Positions 25,401 through 32,744 of a stretch of DNA of 64,000 nucleotides are shown here, piece by piece (the first letter of the stretch is position 1; every line of letters begins with the position of its first letter). The stretch is taken from NCBI GenBank assembly GCA_964017045.1, contig OZ024807.1:21000053-21064052 (forward strand). Reading direction: 5' to 3'. The stretch comes from Omphiscola glabra (taxonomy: Eukaryota > Mollusca > Gastropoda > Lymnaeidae). The notes under the pieces were generated by a model, which made no database searches, had not been told where the DNA came from, and saw only the letters and a program-made list of their open reading frames with translations. Made by a program: the position numbers and the translations under genes.

Positions 25401-27246
25401 TGGAAACTCTGTGAGTTGTATCTATGATGACCCACCAACAGGAAAGGTGCCAGCTTTATAAATTTTCAATGTCTATAAAAGCAATTAGTCAGTGCATGAC
25501 ACCCTCACTAAGTAGCTCTTGCAAACATTGAAATGTCCTCATCAACACAAAAAACATTGCAATTCCCTTTTACATGCCTAAAAGCCAGAATGGTAAAAAA
25601 AATTGACCGTTAGTCCTTAATATTTAGAAGAAGAAGGAGGGAGTAGAATATATCATTATATCTTTATTACTTTAGTCTAATTATCAGTTTAAAATATTTG
25701 GTTGTTACACGACCTGGTAGTTACAAATTTCCAGATATAAATTTTCCAACTGTTGCCTATGGCCTATTAGAGCGAGTCCATGCCTTGCTCCATTAAGACG
25801 TTTTTACAAAGTAACTTTCTTCCTGTCGAGTGACTCATGCTCTAAACGATCACTTTTTGTTTTGTCCTACTTCAGGTTTACCTCTACTCTGTGTACACTT
25901 CTTATTATTTCAGCATGAACGTAGTCATCTGCGTATTTCTTTAAAAATTACGAGTAACGTTCACAACCAGATGAACAAATGAATTCAAATGTTGCTCGCT
26001 TTAAACACATGTTACTTGTTTTCTTCATACAAGGCTTTATACAAATTTAATTGATCCAAAACTACACAAGCTTCAGCATACCCGTGTTAGTGTCCATGCA
26101 TACGAATTTTACATTTCCAATTAAAGATTCTATTGCCTATTGAGTTTGATTTCCAATTTATGTGCGATTACCAAAACGGGAATATTGTTCACAATACGTT
26201 TGCTTCTATATGAATTGAATGATGACATACTGCTAAACAATCAATTACAACCTTACAACCTCTTTCAGCACTCACCTTAGCGCCTTCCCTATCCACACTT
26301 ACGTCGTATACAATATAACAAATATCGTTATATTTCACCCATCTTTTACTTGAGCATTCATTACCGTGAACTGGAGACAAAATAACTGCCGTTTTAAGAT
26401 TAGATGCATTTAGGCAATGACATGACGGAGTTAACTGCTAATTTGGATGTCTTATGACATTGTGTCAATGACATGATGGAGTTAACTGCTAACTTGGATG
26501 TTTGTGACATTGAGGCAATGACATGATGGAGTTAACTGCTAATTTGGATGTCTTATGACATTGTGTCAATGACATGATGGAGTTAACTGCTAATTTGGAT
26601 GGCTTGTGTCATTGAGTCAATGACATGATAGAGTTAACTGATAATTTAGATGGTTTGTGACATTGAGTCAATGAAATGATGGAGTTAACTGATAATTTCG
26701 ATGGTTTGTGGCATTGAGTCAATGACATTATGGAGTTAACTGCTAACTTGGATAGTGGTTGATTTAATTAGAGTAAAAGTAATGGTAGTATATCAAGCTA
26801 GAGGTGGATTTACATCTAAGATTAGGTTAGCGGTTAGGTTGTGGCTATTGCATGAGTGGCTTTTGTCAGGGGATTAGAACCACTCAGTTAGTTAGTGTAG
26901 GTGTATCATGTACAAGAGCTCAGTGAGTTTGAACCAAAAACAAAAGTGAACTCAATCGGGAATTGGGCGCATCTAAAATGTATAAGGACAATTGAACAGA
27001 AGCTTGAGATAGGAGATGTAATAGGTTCATTTGACTGGTCTGGTATTTGAGTGGGCAGCCTGCAGCCCGCTGACACTTTTATTCCCATCCCCTCTAATGC
27101 CGTAAGTGCATATCATTTAACATAGTTTTAAAAGATCTATTCGTGATACGATTACCTGAATTTCTTTCATTTATAAGAGAAGCATGTATCCAAAGTAAGA
27201 GCAGAAACCCGAAATCAAGATGATAGCATGAACTGGAACACTTCAT
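2170..27246 (-). CDS. Gene A: CTLD plus IgGFc-binding-like domain protein, probably secreted
   Basis: Minus-strand gene with exons 27246-27156, 26370-26276, 18227-18024, 17686-17580, 15702-15575, 13372-13220, 11393-11253, 9304-9252, 8980-8858, 5035-4854, 3545-3394, 3085-2975 and 2344-2170. Exon 1 encodes a hydrophobic signal-peptide-like start, the next two the two ends of a C-type lectin-like domain, and the remaining ten a region resembling the IgGFc-binding domain (as in FCGBP), with motifs such as VTGDKPVGVIVGTC and FLILSSNHIGLVLIHN. All exon phases agree from 18227 to the stop. One CTLD middle exon of 3n+1 bases is missing between 26276 and 18227; with 94 bases, as in gene C, the frame closes at 603 codons. 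No transmembrane segment is seen, so I infer a secreted lectin-like protein. Linking the first two exons to the rest is the weakest step, because they could belong to a decayed paralogue. Confidence 0.7.
2975..3085 (-). CDS. Gene A exon: IgGFc-like
   Basis: 111 bases, phase 2 to 2, acceptor ATTTCAG, donor GAG|GTAACA. It encodes HYLVLTFATDELSYITVDS, the Y-strand typically followed by a variable loop. Confidence 0.82.
3394..3545 (-). CDS. Gene A exon: IgGFc-like
   Basis: 152 bases, phase 0 to 2, acceptor ATTTCAG, donor TTGT|GTAAGC. It encodes FLILSSNHIGLVLIHN and TAFLQPLSLFSNHYLLV, matching the family pattern 'SxxPIxVxx...P...FxxPxxQ'. Confidence 0.85.
4429..4460. repeat. (TA)n microsatellite
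   Basis: An alternating AT tract within an intron of gene A. Similar tracts lie near 5627-5650, 30911-30943, 33800-33846, 36373-36405, 51470-51497 and 54899-54945. Confidence 0.9.
4854..5035 (-). CDS. Gene A exon: IgGFc-like
   Basis: 182 bases, phase 1 to 0, acceptor TTTCCCAG and donor CAT|GTAAGA. It encodes FYGVEFIAPGI and LIIIATLGNTLITYAG, matching the 'GxEFxxP...xIIATxxNTxV' segment of the family. Confidence 0.87.
5818..6078 (+). repeat. 33-bp tandem repeat, about eight copies
   Basis: Units of the type TGAAGAGATGCACAAGCAAC plus CTAGAAGAAAGCAT recur every 33 bases with 10-25% divergence and a few indels. Read on the plus strand they give charged, coiled-coil-like 11-residue units (EEMHKQLEES). 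There is no initiation context or splice structure, so coding is unproven. Confidence 0.8.
6472..6655 (+). repeat. About 95-bp direct repeat, two copies
   Basis: Each copy begins TTTGGGGAAAA and ends with a shared segment containing CTAGACAGGACAGGCTC. The first is at 6472-6566, the second at 6567-6655 with small deletions. A fragment starting CAGTGGCGTAACTAG follows at 6694, like the termini of the hAT MITEs elsewhere in the window. Confidence 0.75.
7488..8017 (+). repeat. 53-bp minisatellite, ten near-identical copies
   Basis: The unit CACATTTTTCCTCTGCCAAA...CATTGAC repeats every 53 bases for exactly 530 bases with almost no divergence. Because 53 is not a multiple of 3 and the unit has no minus-strand stop, all three minus frames stay open; the long overlapping ORFs here (180-200 codons) are by-products of the repeat. 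Confidence 0.95.
8858..8980 (-). CDS. Gene A exon: DKPVGV motif of IgGFc-like domain
   Basis: 123 bases, phase 1 to 1, donor TAG|GTAAG. It encodes TKVTGDKPVGVIVGTCPKK; the SDKPIGV-type motif followed by Cys is the best conserved signature of IgGFc-binding domains. Confidence 0.88.
9103..9150 (+). mobile_element. 3' tip of a CR1/L2-like LINE
   Basis: GGCTGAGGTACCGCGCTGTA followed by a TAA-rich tail matches the 3' end seen at 13720-13790 and 54020-54130 (GGGGTACCACGCTATA type), so this is a very short 5'-truncated insertion. Confidence 0.5.
9252..9304 (-). CDS. Gene A 53-base exon
   Basis: A short exon between a strong polypyrimidine/CTGCAG acceptor and donor CAA|GTGAGA. Its 2-to-1 phase exactly bridges the exons at 11253 and 8980, which cannot be joined directly without a stop. 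It encodes IYCLLVQKCQRERVSFT. Confidence 0.75.
11253..11393 (-). CDS. Gene A exon: IgGFc-like
   Basis: 141 bases, phase 2 to 2, acceptor CCTTAG and donor GG|GTAAGA. It encodes MFAVITHEETEVKIKVN and FSGNSLEFKTQ, in line with the 'ITV...D...VTI' strands of the family. Confidence 0.82.
12742..12957. mobile_element. MITE with CCGTATTTT termini and TA target duplication
   Basis: Inverted termini CCGTATTTTA...TAAAATACGG are flanked by TA on both sides, as in Tc1/mariner-pogo type elements. Near the right end, TCTTATAGTCCGTAGTG is repeated three times in tandem. Confidence 0.7.
13220..13372 (-). CDS. Gene A exon: IgGFc-like core
   Basis: 153 bases, phase 2 to 2, donor AGA|GTAATA. It encodes WFQVVAVVEDDRMVSE followed by AAYPTSNWGHTYYIYSL. 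A PTxxWGxxY element of this kind is characteristic of IgGFc-binding domains. Confidence 0.82.
13548..13795 (+). mobile_element. 3' UTR fragment of a CR1/L2-like LINE
   Basis: This closely resembles the tail downstream of the reverse-transcriptase fragment at 53551-54110: both contain GCTG(G/A)GTGCCGTCCA, then GAGCCCAGCCCTAGGC and a terminal GGGGTA(A/C)C(G/A)CGCTATA followed by an AT-rich tail. It is a 5'-truncated copy in an intron of gene A, on the opposite strand to the gene. Confidence 0.75.
14247..14397. mobile_element. 151-bp hAT MITE with 8-bp target duplication
   Basis: Termini CAGCGGTTCT and AGAACCGCTG are perfect inverted repeats. Flanks are GCCTAGAG (14239-14246) and GCCTTGAG (14398-14405), an 8-bp duplication with one mismatch, diagnostic of hAT. 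Confidence 0.88.
15575..15702 (-). CDS. Gene A exon with a GC donor site
   Basis: 128 bases, phase 0 to 2, encoding LNLKVQNNETLNTVAL and CVNVQTHNIPV. The exon ends CCAGT|GCAAGT, the consensus of GC-AG introns. Joining it in phase 2 to the exon at 13372 regenerates an open frame. No GT donor gives the required phase. Confidence 0.7.
16395..17262 (+). repeat. 16-bp minisatellite, about 54 copies
   Basis: Units like CAGTGATAAGAACATA recur with substitutions over about 870 bases in an intron of gene A. The period is not a multiple of three, so several minus frames are open and give cysteine-rich pseudo-ORFs with a 16-residue period; these are not genes. Confidence 0.9.
17580..17686 (-). CDS. Gene A exon: first strand region of IgGFc-like domain
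   Basis: 107 bases, phase 1 to 0, with donor GAG|GTCAGT. It encodes STPVIYLVSFWPTQ and TITFIISTN, in keeping with the opening of IgGFc-binding domains (a hydrophobic strand followed by a serine/threonine-rich strand). Confidence 0.75.
18024..18227 (-). CDS. Gene A: C-terminal half of C-type lectin-like domain
   Basis: Acceptor TTTACAG and donor ACTG|GTAGGT bound 204 bases (phase 1 to 1). The translation has HTWIGAIDNQSDVFRWEDDG and ends with the CTLD cysteines in KQCVVY and VMCMAT. There is no EPN or QPD calcium-site tripeptide, so classical calcium-dependent sugar binding is doubtful. Confidence 0.88.
18585..18680 (-). mobile_element. 3' end of the CR1/L2 LINE, inverted copy
   Basis: The reverse complement matches the 3' UTR of the LINE at 19890-21085 (CCGCGCTTCGAGCC, GGGGATGAAGCGTG, TTCAAATGAACTTT, then a TTA-rich tail). 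The two copies lie in opposite orientation about 2.3 kb apart. Confidence 0.8.
19555..19870 (+). repeat. GC-rich dispersed repeat, possible third member
   Basis: A GC-rich stretch that differs from its AT-rich surroundings and shares short blocks, such as AGAGGTTGCCTA compared with AACGGTTGCCTA, with the family at 31640-32335 and 35560-36115. The relationship is tentative. Confidence 0.35.
19882..20958 (+). CDS. LINE reverse transcriptase, C-terminal part (CR1/L2 type)
   Basis: This open frame of 358 codons covers the palm, thumb and C-terminal region of a non-LTR reverse transcriptase. Visible motifs are GVPQGSVLGP (residues 43-52), the catalytic FADD (76-79), SRMDYCNALMVGLP, LHWLPVRARIEYK and WNTLPDALK, a series typical of the CR1/L2 group. 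The endonuclease and N-terminal RT blocks are missing, so this is a truncated insertion that cannot transpose on its own. The LINE similarity starts near residue 10; the ATG at 19882 is probably not a native start. The uninterrupted frame suggests a fairly recent insertion. Confidence 0.88.
   Translation: MRVATIPHLTDTVLRWFRSYLTNRVQSVITNGLTSKKSIIEFGVPQGSVLGPVLFTMYVQPLGAVIKQFDMVYHMFADDTQLQKSVIPSQLPQLLKMTQKTVESVKHWMTINKLKLNDEKTEVIPIATAQKLKSLKDTPSFTLSGVQIEFAHTVRNLGVYLDRTLTMENHINMICKAIFLELRRISHIRPFLTLGASKRLMSAFVLSRMDYCNALMVGLPATLLDKIQKAQNNAARIVLRKRKFDHAKTLLIELHWLPVRARIEYKIATLCYRCLHDLAPSYLQALMTPYVPSRQLRSSDSGKLSIPRVRLETYGKRTFAFAGPTIWNTLPDALKNSQTLESFKTNLKTHLFRKHLLE
19890..21085 (+). mobile_element. 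5'-truncated CR1/L2-like non-LTR retrotransposon
   Basis: An intact reverse-transcriptase C-terminal half, 3' UTR and a (TTA)n tail at 21059-21080. The 3' UTR is duplicated in inverted form at 18585-18680. It lies in an intron of gene A on the opposite strand. Confidence 0.88.
21618..21797 (+). repeat. GTA/TAG-rich imperfect trinucleotide repeat
   Basis: Degenerate GTAGTAGTTGTA-type triplets over 180 bases, giving low-complexity ORFs on both strands. Confidence 0.85.
22622..23100 (+). repeat. TAG-rich imperfect trinucleotide repeat
   Basis: Interrupted runs of AGTAGTAGT and relatives. The 223-codon serine-rich plus ORF and the 119-codon leucine-rich minus ORF here are products of the triplet repeat. 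Confidence 0.85.
23311..23565 (+). repeat. 130-bp tandem duplication
   Basis: Two copies starting at 23311 and 23441 share TTTGTAAATAAAAATGGATA, GGCGTACGTGT and CACTAAGGATCCAACATGAA, about 90% identical. Confidence 0.88.
23675..23871. mobile_element. 197-bp hAT MITE
   Basis: Left end CAGAGGTTCTCAACC and right end GTTGAGAACTACTG are inverted repeats of Charlie-type hAT form, related to the element at 14247-14397. The flanking 8 bp match at only 5 of 8 positions, so the insertion is old. Confidence 0.75.
24784..25300 (-). pseudogene. Possible decayed IgGFc-like coding segments
   Basis: Two minus-strand stretches look coding-like but are broken. One (25297-25049) contains LSTLEIQELFLEKV and KAISVRCAPHNINFG, loosely like gene A exon 5 (LNTVALSTTQ, CVNVQTHNIPV). 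The other (about 25060-24895, another frame) contains CNSLKGFSVLAAKD, loosely like gene A exon 6. Stops and frame changes separate them. They may be remnants of a duplicated IgGFc region, but the match is weak and other origins are possible. Confidence 0.25.
25505..25577 (-). pseudogene. Possible decayed CTLD middle exon
   Basis: After a TTTTAG acceptor the phase-0 frame reads ACKRELQCFLC then stops. The neighbouring frame gives NVFCVDEDISMFARAT, which resembles the CTLD segment after the first conserved Cys. One lost or gained base would link them. This may be the missing middle exon of gene A in broken form, or part of a dead paralogue. The similarity is short. Confidence 0.3.
26276..26370 (-). 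CDS. Gene A exon 2: start of C-type lectin-like domain
   Basis: The acceptor GTCTCCAG and donor AAG|GTGAGT are near-perfect. The 95-base exon (phase 1 to 0) encodes CSSKRWVKYNDICYIVYD, the usual CTLD opening (C, W, CY). The length and both phases are identical to exon 2 of gene C. Confidence 0.8.
26415..26756 (+). repeat. 51-bp minisatellite, seven copies
   Basis: CAATGACATGATGGAGTTAA begins each unit at 26415, 26466, 26516, 26567, 26618, 26669 and 26720. It lies in intron 1 of gene A, starting about 45 bp from the exon 2 acceptor. Confidence 0.92.
27156..27246 (-). CDS. Gene A exon 1: signal peptide
   Basis: ATG at 27246 opens MKCSSSCYHLDFGFLLLLW, a hydrophobic leader. The exon ends at donor CAG|GTAATC in phase 1 (91 bases), which fits the next exon. 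The start was chosen because it is the only ATG giving a leader in phase with the CTLD exon. Confidence 0.65.
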
Positions 27247-27880
27247 GTCTGCCTCTTAATCCAAAAGAGGTCCTAAGATAATAAAATCATTTGATTAAAT
27301 TCACATTTCTGAATCTGAAGTGGGCGGGAAATAAAAAATAATGATTCTTCAAAGACTGCATTGGGAAAAAGGGATATGGGAATGTATACGAAGAATCTAG
27401 TTTTTTAAAGGATGTTGATATTTCAAATAGCCCATGATTTATTTGCTTGAAACGCAACTGATTATCACCATTGCAATCTCAAAGTTGTTTATTGTGCTTT
27501 TAAAAAAAAAATATATATATATTTTTGTTTGGCTAACTTACGAGATACAATTAAGGACGTAGTGCGTCATTAGAATCTCTATTTCTCCCAATGGTCTAAG
27601 AGGGTATTGAAATTGTTTCTACTGGGAAACAAGGTTTAATGTGTGCATACTGATAGTCAAGAAAACGCGTCTTTGGCATAAGATGGCTCTTTTACGTCTG
27701 CAATGAGGAGATACTGTATGATTTGAACAACGCGCTCTACGTATGATACAACCACATCCTTGCCAATGCTATACGGTCTTTGGCGCCCTTATAAGCATCA
27801 CGCGAAAAGGACAACTTTATGAATGTCTCAATCGTTTTTTAAGTAAAATTATCAAATAAAATAATTAATAAACTTTAGCC
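27247..27880. other. Upstream region of gene A
   Basis: AT-rich sequence 5' of the predicted gene A start. It would contain the promoter, but no convincing TATA box or initiator could be singled out. Confidence 0.4.
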
Positions 27881-27891
27881 GATTTCAAGGT

Positions 27892-28008
27892 AAGACTTAA
27901 GTGTGGAACTGACTTAAGTTATCCCACCGTAACACTCTAGTGTAGGAATTACTTAAACGATTCAACGGGAAGACTGAAGTGTAGACATGACCTAGCAGGT
28001 CATACGGA
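27892..28008 (+). repeat. 39-bp diverged tandem repeat, three copies
   Basis: Units of the form GAAGACTGAAGTGTAGACAT...ACGG repeat at about 39 bp. Two more related units lie at about 28475-28545, on the far side of the 57-bp array. Confidence 0.55.
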
Positions 28009-28173
28009 AATACTAACTCACGTATGTATTTTGTTTGGGAATTGAGCTTACGGTCTAAAATCCCCGGATAGTAGTTGGCAAACAATCTGCTGGGCTGCGC
28101 CACATAGCATCATAGGACTCTCCCCCCGCCCTGGCCTTGCCCCATTCCCGCAACATTAATTGCAAGTTACGTA

Positions 28174-28396
28174 GTCGACAGATGAGCTAGTGTCTACGGA
28201 GGCAGCATTCAGTGCAGGGAGGGGCCCTCAGTCAACAGATAAGCTAGTGTCTACGCTCCAGCGTTCAGTGCAGGGAGGGGCCCTCAGTCAACAACTGTTC
28301 TTGCGTCTACGGGCCCAGCTTTTATTTCACGGAGGGGCCCTCAGTCAACAAATAAGCTAGCGTATAAGGGCCCAGCGTTCAGTGCAGGTAGGTCGG
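28174..28396 (+). repeat. 57-bp tandem repeat, four copies
   Basis: Units start GTCGACAG/GTCAACA at 28174, 28231, 28287 and 28344 and share GAGGGGCCCTCA and TTCAGTGCAGG. It is GC-rich compared with its surroundings and contains the palindrome GAGGGGCCCTC. Confidence 0.88.
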
Positions 28397-28659
28397 ATCC
28401 CTGTTGTCTTGTTCATTGAAAATTAGCATAGTGCGGCAGTGCTCGATTCTTGTATGGGTCAGCAAATGGAGACAATAGTATAGGAATTACTTAGCCGACC
28501 CGATGGGAAAACTCAACTGTTGGAATAAGTTAGCTGATACCAAGAGAAGATTATGGTCTCTTGAAATTCATTGAGAGGGTAAGCATAAGTTGATTCGCTA
28601 ATATATTTATAATATATATATATATGTATGGCATCTTTTACGTCTACGAGAGACGATAG

Positions 28660-29195
28660 ATTTATCTTCTCTGATTGCAGCTCTTGGTGTGGCTAGTGAG
28701 ACCGATCCTGGAGTGGCAGTCTCTTTTGCATGTCACACACACGAATGCAGTGGAGCAGTGTTTTCTGGCCTTTCTCTGCGCTCTCTTTACAGCTGTTTCC
28801 GCCCTGTAGAGCTCCTCGGCACGTAGTGATCCTGCGTTCACGATGCCCCGCCATGTGGATCGATCCTCCGCCATGTCCTCCCAATTTGAGATGTTTATGT
28901 TGGCCGCCTTCATGTCTCTTTTGCATAAGTCTATGTATCTGAGACGAGGCCGTCCAACTGACCTTGTCCCTGTCGCCAGCTCGCTGTAATGCACGTCCTT
29001 ATGTATGCGACCAGGTTGCATTCGCTTGACGTGTCCAAGCCAGCGGATGCGTCTTTGGATTAAAATGGCTGGGACGCTGCACATATTTGTTTGAGACAGG
29101 CCATCCGTGTTGGGGACTTTTTCTTGACATTTGATGTCAATGATGCGGCGGAGGCATATGAGGTGGAAGCCATTGAGCCTATAATATATATTACG
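28660..29195 (-). mobile_element. Non-LTR retrotransposon fragment, RT C-terminus and zinc-finger tail
   Basis: The minus frame reads LNGFHLICLRRII, then RRIRWLGHVKRM, a GRPRLRYIDLCKRDMK segment, WEDMAEDRSTWR and a C-terminal CVTCKRDCHSRIGLTSHTKS finger. This order (RWxGHVxRM, KDxxK, DRxxWR, CxxCxxxxxSRIGLxSH) is the C-terminal end of a widespread LINE family often annotated in host genomes as craniofacial development protein 2-like. I do not assign the clade. The frame is open for 140 codons but the 5' part is missing. A second, more decayed copy lies at 34700-35475. Confidence 0.8.
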
Positions 29196-30906
29196 AACTA
29201 ATCATGTTGTATACTATCTAAAGTACTCTGATGTCACTTTTGAACTATTTATTGATACATGCATTTAATTACATATTATTCAACCAATTTTAAACAGACA
29301 ATTGAAATCTTAAGATAAAAACATGTGTAAATTAGATACTTATTTCCAAGTTCATTCATTTAAATCGTAGTTTCATTGTTTGTCGACCTTAATTTGTAAA
29401 ATAATATGTATTATAAACATATGCTATATACAATTTGTGTATTAAAATTGAAACGAAATGCATGGCATGTCAATAAATCATAAATTACATAATAATTTTA
29501 ATAATGCAGGCACTAAAGACAAAAAAAAAGTAAAATTCAACTCTCATTTAGGACATTAGATTGTATTTTTACCTCTTTTGTTTGTTTTTTTCCCCTTACA
29601 GTAATGTTTATGCTCTTGCAGCTGGATCAATAGCTGTAAAGATCCACAAATAATTTATTTATTATTTAAAGGGAAAACAAGTAAACTAGATTTTTATTAA
29701 GCACGTTTTTTTTTAAAAATATAAAATTGTTTTTGAAACACAAGAAACATCCGTGTTCAATAATGCAGTCGTTTGAGTTAGCCATCAAGTTTCGGGAATA
29801 CCCCACAATAATTTTGTGAGTGTGATGTTTTGTCTCATATGAGGACACGTCGTTTGATCTAAGGACAACTGATGATTGTTTTTCTCTTCATTGCAAGTGC
29901 TGATGTGGCTATTTATTGGTTTGAAAGTTATGTGCCTAACAAGCAGAAATTAGATACTATTCAAGGAAGAATGGTCAAGCCCGGGGAAAGTAAAAAAAAA
30001 TAGATACATTACATATGTTTACGCTGAAAAATAAAGGTCAAGAAAATTTGTTCACAGCATTGAAAATATACAGAGAAGGGACTGACTAGGAAATTAGAGT
30101 TATTTCTTCCCCAGTGGTTTTCAATTCTTGTTTTAACACAAGTCTTAATTTTACATTGGGTTCATTGTTGTTTTGTTTTTTAATTGTTTTTTTCTTGGGG
30201 GTTGGGGGTTGGTGGGGGGGGGGGGTAAAAGTTCGATAAAGGTTTCGGTATAACATCAAATAAAACCCTGTAGCCTTGATTGTAAGACATGGTAAAACAT
30301 ACAGTTGTTTATTTTTTTTTTCAAGAGTATGCAAAAATAAAAAAAAATAAAAAATTATAAACTTGTTAATTATAATTAATTATATGTTTTATCAGTTATT
30401 AAAGAAATAACAATTGTAATACGATTGCACACTTAAACACTAATATTCATGACAAATATGATTAAATGCACGCTTAAACACTAACATTCAAGACAAAGAT
30501 TATTGAATGCACATGATTGAAATCGTCTTGTCTGGTCTCTATTATTTATTTTTTTTTAAATATGGCCGCTAAACATAAATCTAATAATCTACTAAACAAT
30601 AAATATAAGGATTTATTTGATTGCGAAGTGCACTACATATTAAAGTGTTACATATTACTTAAACACATAACTTGAAAAAAATGGTCTATGGTTAATTTAA
30701 AACACATTTAAGGGATACACTTCAAAAGCATATATAATCAGTGTTATACGGGGGTCTTATTAAAGCTCTTAACCTCCATAAGTCCTTAAACGCTTTACCC
30801 GTGGCAAATACATCTATATGCTAAAAATAGCTTAACTTGATTTGCCATTTGTAGAAAAAAATGTATTTGTCTTTTTCATTTACATTGTGGGCTATCGGGG
30901 ATATCT

Positions 30907-30948
<42 letters not shown>

Positions 30949-31598
30949 TATATTTAATTAATTTTTACCAGCCTTCGTCATACTATGCTTAAGAGCTTGA
31001 GCGATGAATAGCTTTTTCAGATATATTATGTATTGACAGGAATGTAAACAGAGATAATGTATTATTATGTATTTGATTTCCCCCCCCCCCCCACACGAGG
31101 CGAGCTTTCTGTGTGCAGTGACTCAAACGAGGTTTTAACCAGAGACACCTGTTTTCTTTTCCTTGAGAGTAGGGTGACTTATTACTGGGAAACGTTCAGA
31201 ATTATGTTTTTTTTTTTTAAATATTTTAATTCATTTTTTTATATATGACTTAGCGTTATTTAACGTGCAAAATGAAATGATTCGCACTAACACTGCTAGC
31301 AATGTCGATAAATTAAGGGAAGTTGCAATGTATAGGAAACCAGGCCACAGATCGTAGGTTATAAGTGTACGCATGATGAAACTATATTGTGAGATTCTAG
31401 AAAGTTTCGATCAGCTATAAATTTAAAACTTTAAATATTTATTTTTTTAATTATTTTTTTTTATTTTTTGGGAATTAAAGTTTTTTGCAGTCCAAAAACC
31501 TGTCATGATAAATGTACAGTTGCTTTTCTTCAGTACCCAATAGCAGACTCTTAGCATGAACTTAAACTCAAATTTTAAAATATTTGCTCCTTCTTTGA
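29196..31598. other. AT-rich sequence without recognised genes
   Basis: Only homopolymer runs, a (TA)n tract at 30911-30943 and a poly-C run near 31081 are seen. No ORF shows splice-site support or domain similarity. Confidence 0.5.
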
Positions 31599-31599
31599 T

Positions 31600-32620
31600 T
31601 GCACTTTATCTGTCACTTGATCTGTCACTTTATAAAATGTCTCATTAGGAAATGGCGTCAGCGGGCCGTCGAGTTTGCGCTCCTTATGCCCTCCCTGGCG
31701 CCCCCCCCCCACACCTGCCAGGTGCCGGGTTTCCCATGTCGGGCCGTGCACGGAACGCCAGAGACCTCCCCAGGCGTAGACCGTCCCCACCAGCAACTGC
31801 TGGATCGGGTTTGTCGACTGAGACCCTTCCCGTCGAGAGACATCTGGTCGACCGAAGACGCTGCTTTTAAAGCGTCCGCAGTCAACTTTCCTAGGGGTCG
31901 TGACGGTAAATTAACGTCCTAATATCTCCCCGCACCCGTCCCGTCATTCTAAGAGGGATTTTACAGTGGGTTTCCACCTCGCAACTAATTCGCGAAGTAG
32001 CTGGGACAAAACGGTTGCCTAGGAGCAGCTTTCTCAGGGCTGCGTATTTAGAATCATCGGCCAGGAGACTTCCACCACAGCCTCTCGCCTCATATCCCTT
32101 AACGGCAACTTGTAATCATGATCCCTACCCCTGTGTCTGCCTTTTCTTCCACCTGTGAAGTATCACAGATGGCAGCCCTGTAGGAGCCGTTTATTTCAGC
32201 AGCTACCATGCATGTCCCTGTCTGCCACGCGGGACACGCAATGGTGACTATGTGCCCCGGGTTAACGCCGATGGGTGGTGGCCAACGCTTCCAAATCGGC
32301 ATACCACTACAGATTTGTCGACCGGAATCCCCGGGAACTGTCACTTGATCTGCCACTCGATCTTTCATTTGATCTGTTAGTTTATATATCACTTGATTCG
32401 TCAGTTTATATGCCATGTTAGCTGTCATTTTATCGGTAAGTTGATCTGTCAGTAGATCTATCATTTGATATGTCATTTGACATATAACGTATGTGTCACT
32501 TGATCTCTCACTTGATCTATCCCTTGATTTGTCAGTTGACCTGTCAATTGATATGTCCCTTGATCTGTCACTTGATGTGTTATACTTGGTCTGTTACTTG
32601 ATATGTTGCTTGATATCATA
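31600..32620 (+). repeat. 12-bp minisatellite interrupted by a GC-rich insertion
   Basis: GTCACTTGATCT-type units occur at 31608-31632 and again at 32337-32620, with about 700 bp of unrelated GC-rich sequence between. The 12-bp period keeps one frame open (DLSLDLSL); this is not a gene. Confidence 0.8.
31640..32335 (+). repeat. GC-rich dispersed repeat, copy 1
   Basis: A GC-rich island inserted within the 12-bp minisatellite. It shares several blocks in order with the reverse complement of 35560-36115: a GCTGCTNTTAAAGCG block, a CGACTTTCC-type block, AAACGGTTGCC, a CATCGGC block and CCTCATATCC followed by AATCATG. Class unknown; no coding capacity is recognised. Confidence 0.65.
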
Positions 32621-32744
32621 CAAACCCTGTCAAATGTACTCTTTTCCATTTGTTTCAATCCCTTTAGAACGGCTCACCAAGAGCATAACGCACTCCCCAC
32701 CCACCACAGTGCCCACCATTGAAAATTACGTTCTCTTCTTATAA

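Noticed and set aside
26415..26756. Regular spacing of the 51-bp array considered as a CRISPR
   Set aside because: Whole units are conserved with no variable spacers, and the context is a eukaryotic intron.
32493..32744. Plus ORF with DLSL repeats
   Set aside because: Product of the 12-bp minisatellite.
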